This document shows positions 22,292 to 35,450 of a stretch of DNA of 64,000 nt, piece by piece (within the stretch, counting starts at the first letter, position 1; each line of letters begins with the position of its first letter). Origin of the DNA: Aphrophora alni (taxonomy: Eukaryota; Arthropoda; Insecta; Hemiptera; Aphrophoridae); assembly GCA_963513935.1 (NCBI GenBank), contig OY740770.1, positions 87,827,267 through 87,891,266 on the forward strand, given 5' to 3'. The translations under genes and the position numbers were made by a program. Under the pieces are notes generated by a model. The model searched no databases and was not told where the DNA came from. It saw only the letters and a program-made list of their open reading frames with translations.

Positions 22292-24603
22292 AGTTGACCC
22301 AACAGGTATAACCCAACAAAAGTTATCAAATTGTGGATAAAACCAACAAAGGTGATCAAATTGTTTGTTAAAAACCAACATTCTAGTTAACTATTTCAAC
22401 AAATACTATTCAGTTGACCCAACAGGTATAACCCAACAAAAGTGATCAAATTGTGGATAAAACCAACAAAGGTGATCAAATTGTTTGTTAAAAACCAACA
22501 TTCTAGTTAACTATTTCAACAAATACTATTCAGTTGACCCAACAAAAGTTATCAAATTGTGGATAAAACCAACAAAGGTGATCAAATTGTTTGTTAAAAA
22601 CCAACATTCTAGTAAACTATTTCAACAAATACTATTCAGTTGACCCAACAAAAGTTATCAAATTGTGGATAAAACCAAGAAAGGTGATCAAATTGTTTGT
22701 TAAAAACCAACATTCTAGTTAACTATTTCAACAAAGGTGATCAAATTGTTTGTTAAAAACCAACATTCTAGTTAACTATTTCAACAAATACTATTCAGTT
22801 GACCCAACAAAAGTTATCAAATTGTGGATAAAACCAACAAAGGTGATCAAATTGTTTGTTAAAAACCAACATTCTAGTTAACTATTTCAACAAATACTAT
22901 TCAGTTGGTCCAACAAAAGTTATCAAATTGTGGATAAAACCAACAAAGGTGATCTCAAATTGTTTGTTAAAAACCAACATTCTAGTTAACTATTTCAACA
23001 AATACTATTCAGTTGACCCAACAAAAGTTATCAAATTGTGGATAAAACCAACAAAGGTGATCAAATTGTTTGTTAAAAGCCAACATTCTAGTTAACTATT
23101 TCAACAAATACTATTCAGTTAACCCAACAAAAGTGATCAAATTGTGGATAAAACCAACAAAGGTGATCAAATTGTTTGTTAAAAACCAACATTCTAGTTA
23201 ACTATTTCAACAAATACTATTCAGTTGACCCAACAAAAGTTATCAAATTGTGGATAAAACCAACAAAGGTGATCAAATTGTTTGTTAAAAACCAACATTC
23301 TAGTTAACTATTTCAACAAATACTATTCAGTTGACCCAACAAAAGTTATCAAATTGTGGATAAAACCAAAAAAGGTGATCAAATTGTTTGTTAAAAACCA
23401 ACATTCTAGTTAACTATTTCATCAAATACTATTCAGTTGACCCAACAGGTATAACCCAACAAAAATGATCAAATTGTGGATAAAACCAAAAAAGGTGATC
23501 AAATTGTTTGTTAAAAACCATCATTCTAGTTAACTATTTCAACAAATACTATTCAGTTGACCCAACAGGTATAACCCAACAAAAGTTATCATATTGTGGA
23601 TAAAACCAACAAAGGTGATCAAATTGTTTGTTAAAAACCAACATTCTAGTAAACTATTTCAACAAATACTATTCAGTTGACCCAACAAAAGTTATCAAAT
23701 TGTGGATAAAACCAAGAAAGGTGATCAAATTGTTTGTTAAAAACCAACATTCTAGTTAACTATTTCAACAAAGGTGATCAAATTGTTTGTTAAAAACCAA
23801 CATTCTAGTTAACTATTTCAACAAAGGTGATCAAATTGTTTGTTAAAAACCAACATTCTAGTTAACTATTTCAACAAATACTATTCAGTTGACCCAACAG
23901 GTATAACCCAACAAAAGTGATCAAATTGTGGATAAAACCAAAAAAGGTGATCAAATTGTTTGTTAAAAACCAACATTCTAGTTAACTATTTCAACAAATA
24001 CTATTCAGTTGACCCAACAAAAGTTATCAAATGGTGGATAAAACCAACAAAGGTGATCAAATTGTTTGTTAAAAACCAACATTATAGTTAACTATTTCAA
24101 CAAATACTATTCAGTTGACCCAACAGGTATAACCCAACAAAAGTGATCAAATTGTGGATAAAACCAAAAAAGGTGATCAAATTGTTTGTTAAAAACCAAC
24201 ATTCTAGTTAACTATTTCAACAAATACTATTCAGTTGACCCAACAGGTATAACCCAACAAAAGTCATCAAATTGTGGATAAAACCAACAAAGGTGATCAA
24301 ATTGTTTTTTTAAAAAACCAACATTCTAGTTAACTATTTCAACAAATACTATTCAGTTGACCCAACAAAAGTTATCAAATTGTGGATAAAACCAACAAAG
24401 GTGATCAAATTGTTTGTTAAAAACCAACATTCTAGTTAACTATTTCAACAAATACTATTCAGTTAACCCAACAAAAGTGATTAAATTGTGGATAAAACCA
24501 ACAAAAGTGATCAAATTGTGGATAAAACCAACAAAGGTGATCAAATTGTTTGTTAAAAACCAACATTCTAGTTAACTATTTCAACAAATACTATTCAGTT
24601 GAC
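22292..24603 (+). repeat. satellite array, block 2
   Basis: Same monomer family as block 1 but less regular, with mixed 106- and 120-bp monomers and no repeating 650-bp order. Three shortened 53-bp units (near 22681, 23771 and 23824) arose by joining CAACAAA of one monomer start to CAACAAA ahead of GGTGATC. At 24475-24530 the 30-base sub-repeat (AAAGTGAT-AAATTGTGG...) is itself duplicated. The array ends at about 24603, where the sequence changes to unrelated AT-rich DNA. Confidence 0.95.
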
Positions 24604-26050
24604 CTTACACATGTACAAATTCCAATAAATATGAAAGAAGATTTGTTAGGAGAACATCATGCACAATCAAAAGTGTGAATTTCAAAAAATATAAAATCGT
24701 CTAATTTTACTAAACATGTCCAGTGTTCTAGACACATTAAGAAAAAGGAACTTCACATTCAGCAATTAATCTGTAGGTTGAGAAAATAAGTAATTCAAAA
24801 TCAACTCAGATGAAATTACATTGTCCAAAAAATTCTAGAATGATTTCAATTGAACATATAATATTAAAAGTCCAATTTTGGTGTCTAATATAAAAGAAAA
24901 TAATTCTTAACAACATTACCTTTTTGTTGTTAAAAATTTTACCAAACTTGCTAAGTTACTCAATCGATAAGTGTATCAAATATTCTAAGAATATACACAC
25001 AAAAGGACGACATACTATACAATATAGTAAATAATGTAGTTTTATCTAAAATTATGTTTAAAAGATTCACATTTATTATTATTTATAAAATACATTGTTC
25101 TAACAAATCTAACTCGGCCTATGGCCTTTAATGATCTAATATGTATCAAATCATGAATAAAAGAAATATTTGACTATTTATTAAAAGATAATGAGCGACA
25201 ATATAATCCTGTTTTTCTTATTAAATACTACATATAGCAATAAACTTTGAATTAAAACCAATATAACTGTTATACTTTCGTCACCATTAGACTGATGATC
25301 GCTAAAAAAACAAGACAGATGAAAATTTAAATCCAAAATATCCATTTTTGTAAAGAAACTTAATTTAAACATTTGTAAATCCATTTGACATTAGGAAAGG
25401 TTTGAAATTTGGTTTTCATTCAAAGAAAATGTTTTTTGATAGTCAACTTGATATTATTACAATATAAAATATAATATTTTTTACATCATTTCCTTTTTTC
25501 ATTCAATTTTATCCACTGAAATACCAAAATTGATCTACTTCTCCACTCTCAAGTTGCGCACAAAAAGGTTTTTATTAGGACATCATCCATTCCAAATCAC
25601 CAAGCAATAAATAAGTCATGAATAATTTAAAACACTTGTATAATTTCCTTTTCTTTATCAACACTGGCCTCTTATTGAAATTATCAAATAGATATTTTTT
25701 ATTCCTTGACGAATGTTAAAATGTAGATCTTTTTTAGAGTACATTTTTGGCGGTTGTATAAAACTGTTAAGATTCAGGTTCACAATTAAAAGAATTGGGC
25801 AATCACTGATTCAGTGCTAAAAATATTTGTATTGACCATATCTGTAGTTCATTATTAAATGATTCTAATACATGTAAAACATCACTAATTAATTACTATT
25901 ATCTCTAATAAGCTTAATATCAACATTAAACTCATTTATATGTTAAATTTTCTAAGCTTTCATTCCAGAGCTATCTCAATGATTATTACAGACAATATGT
26001 ATATAATTAAATATGAATTCTAAGAATTTATTGATTTGCTCTACACATGA
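24604..26050. other. AT-rich DNA without recognised features
   Basis: I see no gene, repeat or mobile element here. The short frames are low-complexity. Confidence 0.4.
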
Positions 26051-26309
26051 AGCTTGATAACCTTCTTATTCCCGATGCTTCGTGGTTATGTGACCATAAT
26101 GATCCCTCATATTAAATTCTCTTCAATTAGTGACTTATCCCGTGCCAGCACCCTAGTCACGTTCCAACAGAGTCTCCCACTGGTCCAGTCTCTCCTGTTG
26201 CCCCAACTGACCTCTTGGCAACCTCGTGCCAACTCCGGTTGCCGACAAATGACCGTAAATCACTCCTTGCTGAGTCTGACCTCGATTTTCTACCAACCTT
26301 GGATTATAT

Positions 26310-27480
26310 ACGTACTTTTAATTACTTGTGATGTATTAGAAGGTTGCAAGCCAAGCAATTACCTAACTTCTTGTACTCTGCATAATGATTGTTTATGCTC
26401 TGGTGTCTATCAAATTTTCCACATGGAATGTTGAAAAATAATTTAGCGAAATGTCCCCTTTCTCCGCACCGAAAACATTTTGGTCCTGCTCGATATTCCA
26501 TTCTATGGGGGCTTTCATTATATTGGCCCATGAGTCTTTTTTGAATGTGTGTTTGATCCAGAATTTGTGGTCGATATTATCTAGTTTGTCGATAGGTTGT
26601 TCTTGGTTCTATCTTCCTACATCTGTCATAATATCTATTTTGACGTCCCTGGTATTCCTGTCCCCCAAGATTTTCTCTAAATTGTCTATTTTGTATCTGT
26701 ATATTGTTCAGCTAGTCCAGATGGCTGTCAAGTCGGTTTTTACATTGTTATCTCTAGTTGTTGTTGTATCCCCTGTATTAATGCCCAGTCTTTTTATCAA
26801 AAGATATGAAGCTTTTTTGGCCTTGAGTATATTTTTGTTCAGTTTTTGCAGTGTAGTATTATGTAACATAGCGATTTGCTGTAACATAGCAGGGTTAAGT
26901 CCTTTTAGAATGTGATTACATAATTTTTGTTCGTTCATGTCCAGCTCATATCTTGCACATAACAATTCCACATCGGTTCTATACTGAATTAGGGATTCTC
27001 CGGGCAATTGTAATCTACTATTTAATTTTAGCATCAACATTTCTTTCTCTTGCGTCAGTGCAAATGCCTTCACAAATTCTTCTTTTAGGTTTTCCTATGT
27101 CAACTGATCATTCTTTAACACTAAAATGTCATATTAGTTGCTTGCCATGCTAAGGCTGCCCTGTTAAATCTTGTTATATGACTTATTATATCTTCCCCTG
27201 ATTTTCCCCCGAATTTGCCGGGCTCAAAAAATGGCAGTTTCTTGGTCATTCTACTCTTGAGTTTTATGTTGAGGGTCGTATATGTGTTCTTCCCTTACCG
27301 TTCTTCGTTTGTTGATTTTTCTTCAACAATTTTTATAAGCCAATTTGTATACCGCTCGCTAAGTTCATCTTGACTCATTCCCAAACCTGTGTGAATTTTC
27401 CACAATCGAATATGTGACCGTAAGAATTCTTTTATGTCAGCTAATATCAAATTCATTCTCAAAATATTGGTGTCCCTACA
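26310..27480 (-). pseudogene. degenerate retrotransposon gag
   Basis: In shifting minus-strand frames the sequence reads MSQDELSERYTNWLIKIV near 27380. It then reads LPFFEPGKFGGKSGEDIISH near 27240, FVKAFALTQEKEMLML with the Gag block ESLIQYRTDVELLCARYELD (26708-27073), and ILKGLNPAMLQQIAML. A zinc knuckle CFRCGERGHFAK follows near 26470, in which the final Cys is replaced by Phe. The order capsid-like domain then CCHC knuckle is that of LTR-retrotransposon Gag. Frameshifts and stops inactivate it. It lies downstream of the LTR at 28381-29010 in the right orientation to belong to that element. Confidence 0.75.
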
Positions 27481-28380
27481 CAAATAAAGAATACTTTAAC
27501 ACCTGTCACCCATAAATATTCGTTTCGGCTACTTAGACCACCGAAATTAAAGATTATGCCATGTCAAGTTTATTATGAATTATAAACTCGAGAAGACTTC
27601 TGACGCAAGAAGGAAGAAGCAATGTAAATAACAACAACAGTCTGTCAAGACTATATGATTTAATCACTGCGGCCTTGTGTAATCAAAATGTTGATGTGTA
27701 TTATGTGTAACCATGTCTGTCGATAATAAATATAATAAATTTCGGAAATATACACAATTTCTAAATGTAAGACAAATATTTAAAGTAATATCCGTACTTA
27801 TAATTAACCACAAACAGAATTCAGCATACCTAAATATTAAAATAAAGTTAGTCTTTTCTTTTTTAATTTATTAAAGCAATAGTTCAATACAATAATTATT
27901 CAATTTAAATATTAATACTGTATTTATTCCCAAATTCACCTCATCAAACAATTATATTTCGTCTCACTAAATTCAATATGAAATGTTCCACCAGCTACTA
28001 TAATTCACAAACTCATTTAGGTATTAAACTTTAATATCTTTAAAAAATTATTAAAAATTCTCAAACAATTTTGAGCTAAGGTTTTAGTATAAATGTTATT
28101 TCAAATAAATTAAAAGAGAACAGAAAATGAAAAACAAATCCATTTCAATAACTCTCTTAACGAAACCCCCTACTTCAAATACTAAGATTTCCTTTCCACC
28201 AACTTAATATTATTCAGTAAAATGGAAAATTTAATAATTTGAAAGTGTACAATAAATAAAATGGCAAAAGCATACACAAATCACAATTATTTTAGTAAAA
28301 ACTGAAGATTTAAATTTACAAAAAGCAATAACTTTACATATGGTAATAATATTAAAATTTTATTCGACCGATGCACCATT

Positions 28381-29010
28381 TGTTAGGATTAGTTCCTCTA
28401 AACTGCCTGGGTTCTTTAACTTTCAATATAATCAAATCAGTGGTTCAGTACTCAATTAATCTTTATTAACAATTATTATTAAGAACGTATATCTCCTATC
28501 TTATTACAATACTACAATATCTTGTATAATAAATTACTATTAATCCAGAATGACTCTAATTGTTGTGACTCACAGATCTGATTCTGCGTTATATTTTATA
28601 ATTACTTATCCCTGAAATAATTACAAGGCTTATACATGAAGTTTGCTCACCCTACTTGCCACTCATGGATGCTCGTCTGAAGTTTCAATACTCCTAGTTA
28701 GTTCTTACACGCCAAATCCGTCTGGCTATATTCAAGAATTATACTCCCAGGAAGCTCTTACTTGCCAAGTACGTCTGGCTATCTTCAAGAATTCCTGCAG
28801 CACTTTTCCTTGATCAATCTTGGCCTACTGATCAAGTTTTCTACCACCCAAATGTTTATATATGTTTTTAGCATCAATGACATCTGCCTTGCTGTAAAGG
28901 TAAGCAATTTCATCATTTTTCCCGGTCTGTCACAATAATTTTTGTCATACTGGGTTCTTAAAAAGTACTTAGACATATATTCCTAACTAAAATTATCCTA
29001 ATTCCTAACA
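28381..29010 (-). repeat. 630-bp LTR with TGTTAGGA...TCCTAACA ends
   Basis: The plus strand starts TGTTAGGATTAG and ends CTAATTCCTAACA, so the ends form a near-perfect inverted repeat of 12-13 bases with TG...CA termini. Directly next to its left end, two bases away, the minus strand reads TGGTGCATCGGTCGAA, which starts like a primer-binding site. The 63-codon minus-strand frame inside is probably not a gene. Confidence 0.8.
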
Positions 29011-29159
29011 GGTATATAAACACAGCCCCAACCATTGCTGTGAATAGTGGTGAGCAAACGACCAGCGATATCTCACCTCCTTGGAGGGGGAACGTTCCAT
29101 CACCCGCTAGAGCCTATAGCCCTTAGGGCCAGGGTAGCTGTCCTCCAACCTAATCTAAC

Positions 29160-29600
29160 CATATTTTCCCCTGGTAGATCGAAAGCTTTGGGTAATTTGG
29201 ACAATGCCATACCATATAATTCATAGAATCTAAATTTTATATTGTCTATTTCCATCAGTTTGACTTTTAATTACTGCGTGTTATCAGCTCTGGAGTTAAC
29301 TTCGCTTTCTCCAGCACGTACTTCAACAGAAACTGGATATCAAAGCTCTGACCTTTGTGAGCAATCACGCAGAATGTTTGGTATAGTTACGTACTCCATT
29401 ATGTAGGACATGAATCGGTCGACTTGGTCATTTTTGAAAACTTGCGTACATTCTTTGCAATTTTGACATGCTGTTTATGATACTGTTGCGGTACACGCTG
29501 GAGGGCGGCTCAACCAAATGGAGGAGTTCCTCCAGGCCGCTTTGTATGTAACATTCTTGATAGATGTTTGGTGGAATGAAATATTGTGCCATTTGAAATT
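29160..29600 (-). pseudogene. fossil of a Polinton/Maverick-type family B DNA polymerase
   Basis: The minus strand encodes VIAHKGQSFDIQFLLKY near 29320-29370, which matches the Exo II region of protein-primed DNA polymerases (VIAHNxxxFDxQFIL). It is followed by EKAKLTPELITR and, in another frame, by KFRFYELYGMALSKLPKAFD near 29170-29240, the segment LxxLPKAFGL that follows Exo II in Polinton polymerases. Upstream, CKECTQVFKNDQVDRFM near 29440 fits the preceding exonuclease segment. At least two frameshifts and a stop separate the pieces, and the conserved Asn of AHNG is Lys. This is a dead fragment of the exonuclease domain, with no polymerase palm or integrase in the window. Confidence 0.65.
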
Positions 29601-32100
29601 ACACTACTGACGGAACCACCACAACCTGCAGTACAACACACTGTGGACACTCCATCGCATACAGTACAAATATGACTGCTCAATCGCATCTCCCATCACC
29701 CCACCGTTCACTCCCCCAACACTGCCACCACTCTCACCACTTTTTGTTCTAAAGTGCAGGGCACTCTACTAATTTATATATCTCTCTTTCTCTCTTCTTT
29801 CCTCGAACTATTCTATCTTTTTGGAAATAGGCAGAAATAGTAAAAATTTAACTAAAGTTTGTTTTTGATCTTGGTAGATTAAGCAATAAACATATGCTAT
29901 ATCATAGGGTTTTCTTTCTTTGTTTACATATTAGTAATATTACAGGCTTGCATAAAAGCTGCTAATGTGTATCTTATATGTCTATTACATACCCAGATGT
30001 TGACTTGTAAAAATTTCCTCCTTTACTCATCAATTGTTTGGAAACCTTAATTTGGTCCCATAAATGAATTGGTTAGATACTAAATCTTTGAAGAAAGAAG
30101 AAGCTTTGCAATAATTGAGGATAAACTTCCAGATCAAACGAATTTGGAATTTGGAATTTGAGGTTGATTAAAATAAATTTGGATGTGGAGGTGAGTTAAT
30201 GGATATTTCTACAGCTTACGAAAATTGTATAGTACAAACACACGAAGCACAAAACACAAAGTACATTTTTTTTCGGGAACCGCACATTTATGACAGTTAA
30301 ATTGTGTAAACGGGCGGAAGTAAATAATTGCATTATTGCGAGGGATAAAGTAGGCTACATATTTTGATAAATACAATATTATGACGAACTAGTGCTATAT
30401 TTATAAATAAATATTGAGCTTGACTTTATTAGATAGAAGAAGACTCGAACACAAGATCTCACAAAAATTACGTTTATTTAATCAAGCGCATTTCAACAAC
30501 ATTCGCCATCCTCAGTTATACATGAGCTACAACACCAAAACTATAACCTGAAAAGTATAATAACTTGAATAGACATTGTGCGAAGAACCTTGAACAGAAT
30601 TCCTTACGATGAAATGTTAATAGTACGGAGTCAGCATTACCTAAAATGAATGACACTTATACTGTCTACGACATTAAACAATTTCAAAACAATAACAAAT
30701 TTGATTTGAATACAACTTTGGAGAAACAGAATATTTATGTGTTTGGCTATTCATGTGATGATAGTTAGGTTTACTTACAATATAGATTGTGAGCAAACCG
30801 ACAGTGTATTCTTAATAAATTTAATTAAAGAAAGTAAACTCAAATGAATTTTATAATTTTCACAATAATATTCAGCTTACTCTATCTTGGGAATAATAGT
30901 TTAAAATAAAAGGATGATTAGATATCAATAATGTATATCTTTGAATTATAACGTATCTGAACAACTGATTGCTATACATCTAATTCACTTAACCATAAAA
31001 TCGCTATATGTGCAATAAATAACTTTCATTATAATAAATAGTATAAATAATATTTATAACAAAAAATGATTTATTGGTCTTATTTAGAGAAATTTCATTT
31101 CAACCCAAAATTAAATCATAGAGAAATCTAACCTCTAACAGCTTAATGTACTGAACTGAAAATATAAAAACTGTATTTGTGACAGTAAGGGTGATGGAGA
31201 AAAAAATTACTGAAATTTATACATTAGCGTGTATTGTATTTTATTATTTTGTTGTTGTTTTTGTGTTTTAATTTTGTGTTTTGTATTTTTTCTACAGAAA
31301 TTACTACCACAAAAAGATCTCGAATGCATTTGAAAATGTTGAAAGACATACTACGAAATTTATCGTCACATAAAGGAAAATTAAATCTAACCAACTATTG
31401 AATATTATCGTTATCAATATACAATAAGTAATGAAAAGGAGTACCAGCCAAATGAGACTTGTTAATCCGTGTAAAAAATCTTAACACAAGATAAGTGCTT
31501 GTGGGGGAGGGGGTTGAAAATGATAATACACCGTGCTCAACTACCATCTGTAACCGAAAGACAAAGCTTTCGTAGGAGTTACCTGCTTAGGGGCTGTAAT
31601 TAAATTGACTATATTGTTAGATGATCCGTGATCAACAATATTCCCATTATTCAACTTCCCAGCTTGGCATGCCGAAACCCGTTCCTAAATCACGAGTTTG
31701 TCTCGCCTGACCAGCCATTTTTAACGAATGCTAAATAAATTTATAACTAAATAACTTAATTTTAATAATTTAGACTTATGCGCAATAGAGGAAAATGAAT
31801 TGGGATTGCACAAGTTGTTAGAACAAAAGCCTAATCGGCCATTTTTGTATCACTACTACAAAGTAATTTAATAATTATATAGTTCGTGGCTCTGCTCTGT
31901 ACTCAAAATATTTGTTTAACATAGTTTCATTTTTCCAAGATTTAACCTTTATTTCTCATTTTAACCAATTCAATTAACATTTTAGTAAACTTTTATATTT
32001 GTAACAAAAAATATATAATCACATAGAGTAATTTACAAAATTTTGAATTAATTTTTTAGATAAATCAGAAAACCATTTTTATTTCATTCATCAATATAAA
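29601..32100. other. mostly unassigned AT-rich DNA
   Basis: Two items stand out. One is the segment 30444-30520, whose minus strand (ACTGAGGATGGCGAATG...TTGAAATGCG...TTAAATAAACG) looks like the 3' tail found behind many Penelope-like elements. The other is 31445-31735, which shares ordered short motifs with 12545-12850. Otherwise I see no genes or clear repeats. Confidence 0.3.
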
Positions 32101-32117
32101 ATATAATCCATAATTTG

Positions 32118-32270
32118 GCACAACAACATGGGGTAAATGAGATTAAACTTCTAATTCTTTACAATATGGGACAATGTGGAGGCAAATAAAAGTAAACTTC
32201 AAATTCTTTACAATTTGACACCACGATGTGGAGCAAATAAGAAAAAACTTTGAATTCTTTATACCACATA
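32118..32270 (+). repeat. about 55-bp degenerate tandem repeat, roughly three copies
   Basis: The pattern AAACTTC(T/A)AATTCTTTACAAT...GGAGCAAATAA recurs near 32147, 32198 and 32249 with substitutions and indels. It is non-coding. Confidence 0.55.
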
Positions 32271-32877
32271 TCACTCGTTCCTTACAAGACCTGATCACTA
32301 TTAGGTGGGAGCAATGAGTAGTGGATGCATTCGTCTTACAGTCCAGATTGGGCTCCGAGTCACAATCACAGATGTTTCTGCAAAAATGCTGTTCAACAGT
32401 AGTTATCATCATAGGGCGCATTATTTTATAAAGAGGGTATAGAGAAGCTAGTACCCGTTATGACAAGTGTTTTAATAAAGATGGAAATTATGTAGAAAAG
32501 TAGTTTAACTTATACTCTACAACGATATGACATCGCCGTAATGCCATGAATTATAGGTTTTTCATAAAAATCATAATTTTTATGAACATTACCACAAGGG
32601 TGTACAACATCGAGCAAACTGTATTGAGCAAGTTTTCTGAGTTCTGGCGTGATGATGTTAGGTCACAACTCACTGACAGGTTCCTACAGTCTTTCTCTGA
32701 TAGAATTTGTATTGAAGTAAAATCTAGTAATTTACCAATATGAAATTATGATTGAAACCTGAGAAGAATATGTGATAAATAGTACAAGTTGTAATAATAT
32801 TATCAAATAAATGGAAGGTTTGTTTTGATTTTAATTATTTATAAAAGATAGCTAAGTGCTATTAAAGTTGGACGCCA

Positions 32878-33900
32878 TGGTAACTCAATAATTACCAAAT
32901 TATTATATGAAATGAATTTAAATTTACGTTACAAATCTCTAGGGTTGCAAAGTTCTTTTAACAGTATACTTAAGTAAGATATTGTTAAAAATCAAAAGTC
33001 CTTTTTTGTGCTGAAATAGTACATAACTTTATTAACATATGTGCATGATAAATAGACATACAGTTTGAATAATCATATTCAATATCTTACTTTAATCCAT
33101 CCTATCAATTTTATCTTATTTTAATAGATAGTGCTAAAAATTTGAATAGAGTTTATTTACTGATGTTATTTTACTTGTTGCAACTTAAAAAAATTAAAAT
33201 GAGTTTAATTGAAATAAGAATTCTTTAAAATTAAAGCAAGTTATATTATTTTCTTTGATTATCAAGATTTTATAAAGATATTTTTTATGGTATAAAAGTT
33301 AAGAATTTACCTTATTTGATCAAAATTCAAAATGAACAAAGATTCTATCCTAATATTAAACAACACAAATTATATTAAACACATACATAATTCTGTAATA
33401 AGAGTTTCTTAAACGTGGATACTAAACACATTATTTCGTTGAAAACACTTGTTTCCGAAGATTGTTTCTTCTGTTGTCCAGGACTCCATGAGGTCGCCTC
33501 GTGAAATCATTCCCTCTCTCTGTGCTGACATCGTCGAATTGTCCCTCCTTTTCTTCACAGTATTCTCTTAACTTTTTTGTGTATTCAAATATGGAAATTT
33601 GTGTTCTTTTAAATATAAATTGTTCAATACTTCTCACAAATAACAGTCTACCATATCATTATTACCACCTCAGCATTAACACTGAAAAACGTGCATTATT
33701 GTTCAAGTCACGTTCTACAAGTTTATATATTAGTTTAAAAGTTCACAATTAACACTTTGAATATGGGTTTATAGTCTTATTGTCCAGAAGATATTCAAAG
33801 CTCAAACCTTTGCAAAAAACCACATGGTACTTCATTCTAATATACAAAAGAATCTCTCGTAAAATCAGTTTCTAACAATTCTTTGTACACTGATTTTTAC
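32878..33900 (-). repeat. decayed LTR (copy C of the TGTAAT... family)
   Basis: The minus strand ends ...TTACCA next to TGGCGTCC (32877 downward), a mutated form of the TGGCGCCC site of copies A, B and D. In plus orientation it shares with copy A, in order, AAATCTCTAGGGTTGCAA, a CAGTATACT block, CATCCTATCAAT, and TTGTTGCAACT. The U3 start could not be found, so the right limit is approximate. Confidence 0.6.
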
Positions 33901-35450
33901 TGTCTATGTCTTTTATCAACACCAAACTCTATTGTCCCTTCTAAACTACAAAATCTTACATTCCAACGGTTTTTTCATTGTTCTATTTGATAACGCACAA
34001 ACATCGAAATACGTCTGAACCCTTCAAAGGTTCCCCAAGGACTCTAAATTCCAACTAAACACAATGTACTTAACGAAAAAATTTGATATTTATCACTAAT
34101 AACACTTATTTTTACATATATTGCTTTGTCCCTTTTAGGACTCAGCAATCTATAAACGACTGAAAACAACATGTTCTCCACGCTAACTCTCAATGCCAAC
34201 TGGGCAGTCTGTCTACTCAAAGAGACGCTATACAATTTTTCACAATTCTCGGGCTTGGCAACAGCCGTTCCCGCTTTGTCCATAAATTACTTACGTTCAC
34301 AATTCTTATTAATTGGGTTTACACTAAAACTAATGATATTAATACATACAATACATTTCTCTGATTATTTGTTATCATTTACCTTGTTCTCAAATTTTGC
34401 TTCTTTTTTAAATTATTAAAGGTAATTTGATGGACTATTTTTTTTACGCATGTCCTCTTAACTTATTCTCTTGACCAATTGCATGCAAGATTCAAAAAAT
34501 CATTTCTTCATGCTAATTTCAAAATTAAAAATGTAGAACGTTAGAGAGACTCCAGCAAATCCTTTGTTTCATTTGTAAAATGGAGCAATGGATTTTTCTA
34601 TTTACTTACAAGTACATTTTTCATTTGTTTTTAACTTTATTTATAAATTTTTTTAAATTTTCTTCATTTCATTTTTTTAATTTTGACAAACTAAAATCTT
34701 TCAAGTAAATGCCAACAAACATCCAGAGTAAACAAAATATTTCAGAAGATAAGAGCATTTTTTTATTAACCAAAAAAAATAAAATTTCTCTCTCTTTTTA
34801 AATCTTTAGAAACAATGACCACATTAACTCGACTAATAATATTATTTACAGTTCCTATATACTACGTTTGTATTTAGAACCTTATTTAACCTTATCTCTA
34901 GTCCTTCTTCAACTCCTATCTCTAGATTGCAAGTTTCAAAAAATCATTTCTTCATGCTAATTTCAAAATTAAAAATGTACGACGTTACAAAGTTGTGCCT
35001 ATTACATACCTTTTTCTGTTTTATTTCAGAAATTCATATATTAAAGTTAGGTTGAAATTTGAATTTTGAAAAATTAAAGACTTGCCACAATCCAAAAAGA
35101 GTAAAATTTTTGAAAATGAAATAAAATTCTAAGAATAAATTATTCTGGAGGAAAAAGTGATGTCCTAAATAATTAAGAAATTGAGAGGAATGGTCAATTT
35201 TGAAATGTTTACAAAAAACAAGAAAATTATAAAATGATTTATTCAAATGTAATGTAAATGGTTAGTACCATGAATACTGCCACTTAATCAAGTCAAAATA
35301 AATTTTCATTGATTTTTGAAAGGGTGACTAGTTCACACCACTAAATAAAAACTAAAATTGTAAAACTTAAGAATGATTATGTTAACTTAATAATTATGTT
35401 AACATGCTTCAGTTTTAATGTAAATTCCCAAATCAAAATAATGGTATTAT
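33901..35450. other. AT-rich DNA with a 59-bp direct repeat
   Basis: The block GCAAG(A/T)TTCAAAAAATC...AAAAATGTA(G/C)(A/G)ACGTTA occurs at 34485-34543 and 34929-34987 with about three mismatches. No gene is recognised. Confidence 0.45.

Larger units (their letters stand above)
26051..29010 (-). mobile_element. truncated LTR retrotransposon (5' LTR, leader, gag remnant)
   Basis: The minus-strand order is LTR (29010-28381), two bases, a TGGTGCATCGG primer-binding-like site (28378 downward), about 900 bases of AT-rich leader, then decayed gag. No pol or 3' LTR is seen, and the left limit is arbitrary. About 250 bases of more GC-rich DNA left of gag (26054-26320) may be further element sequence that I could not assign. 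Confidence 0.6.

Noticed and set aside
22856..23095. 79-codon open frame of repeated peptide
   Set aside because: It is the satellite monomer read in one lucky frame; neighbouring monomers contain stops.
16827..24603. Regularly spaced repeats as a possible CRISPR array
   Set aside because: The repeats are head-to-tail 106/120-bp monomers without unique spacers in a eukaryotic genome, so this is satellite DNA.
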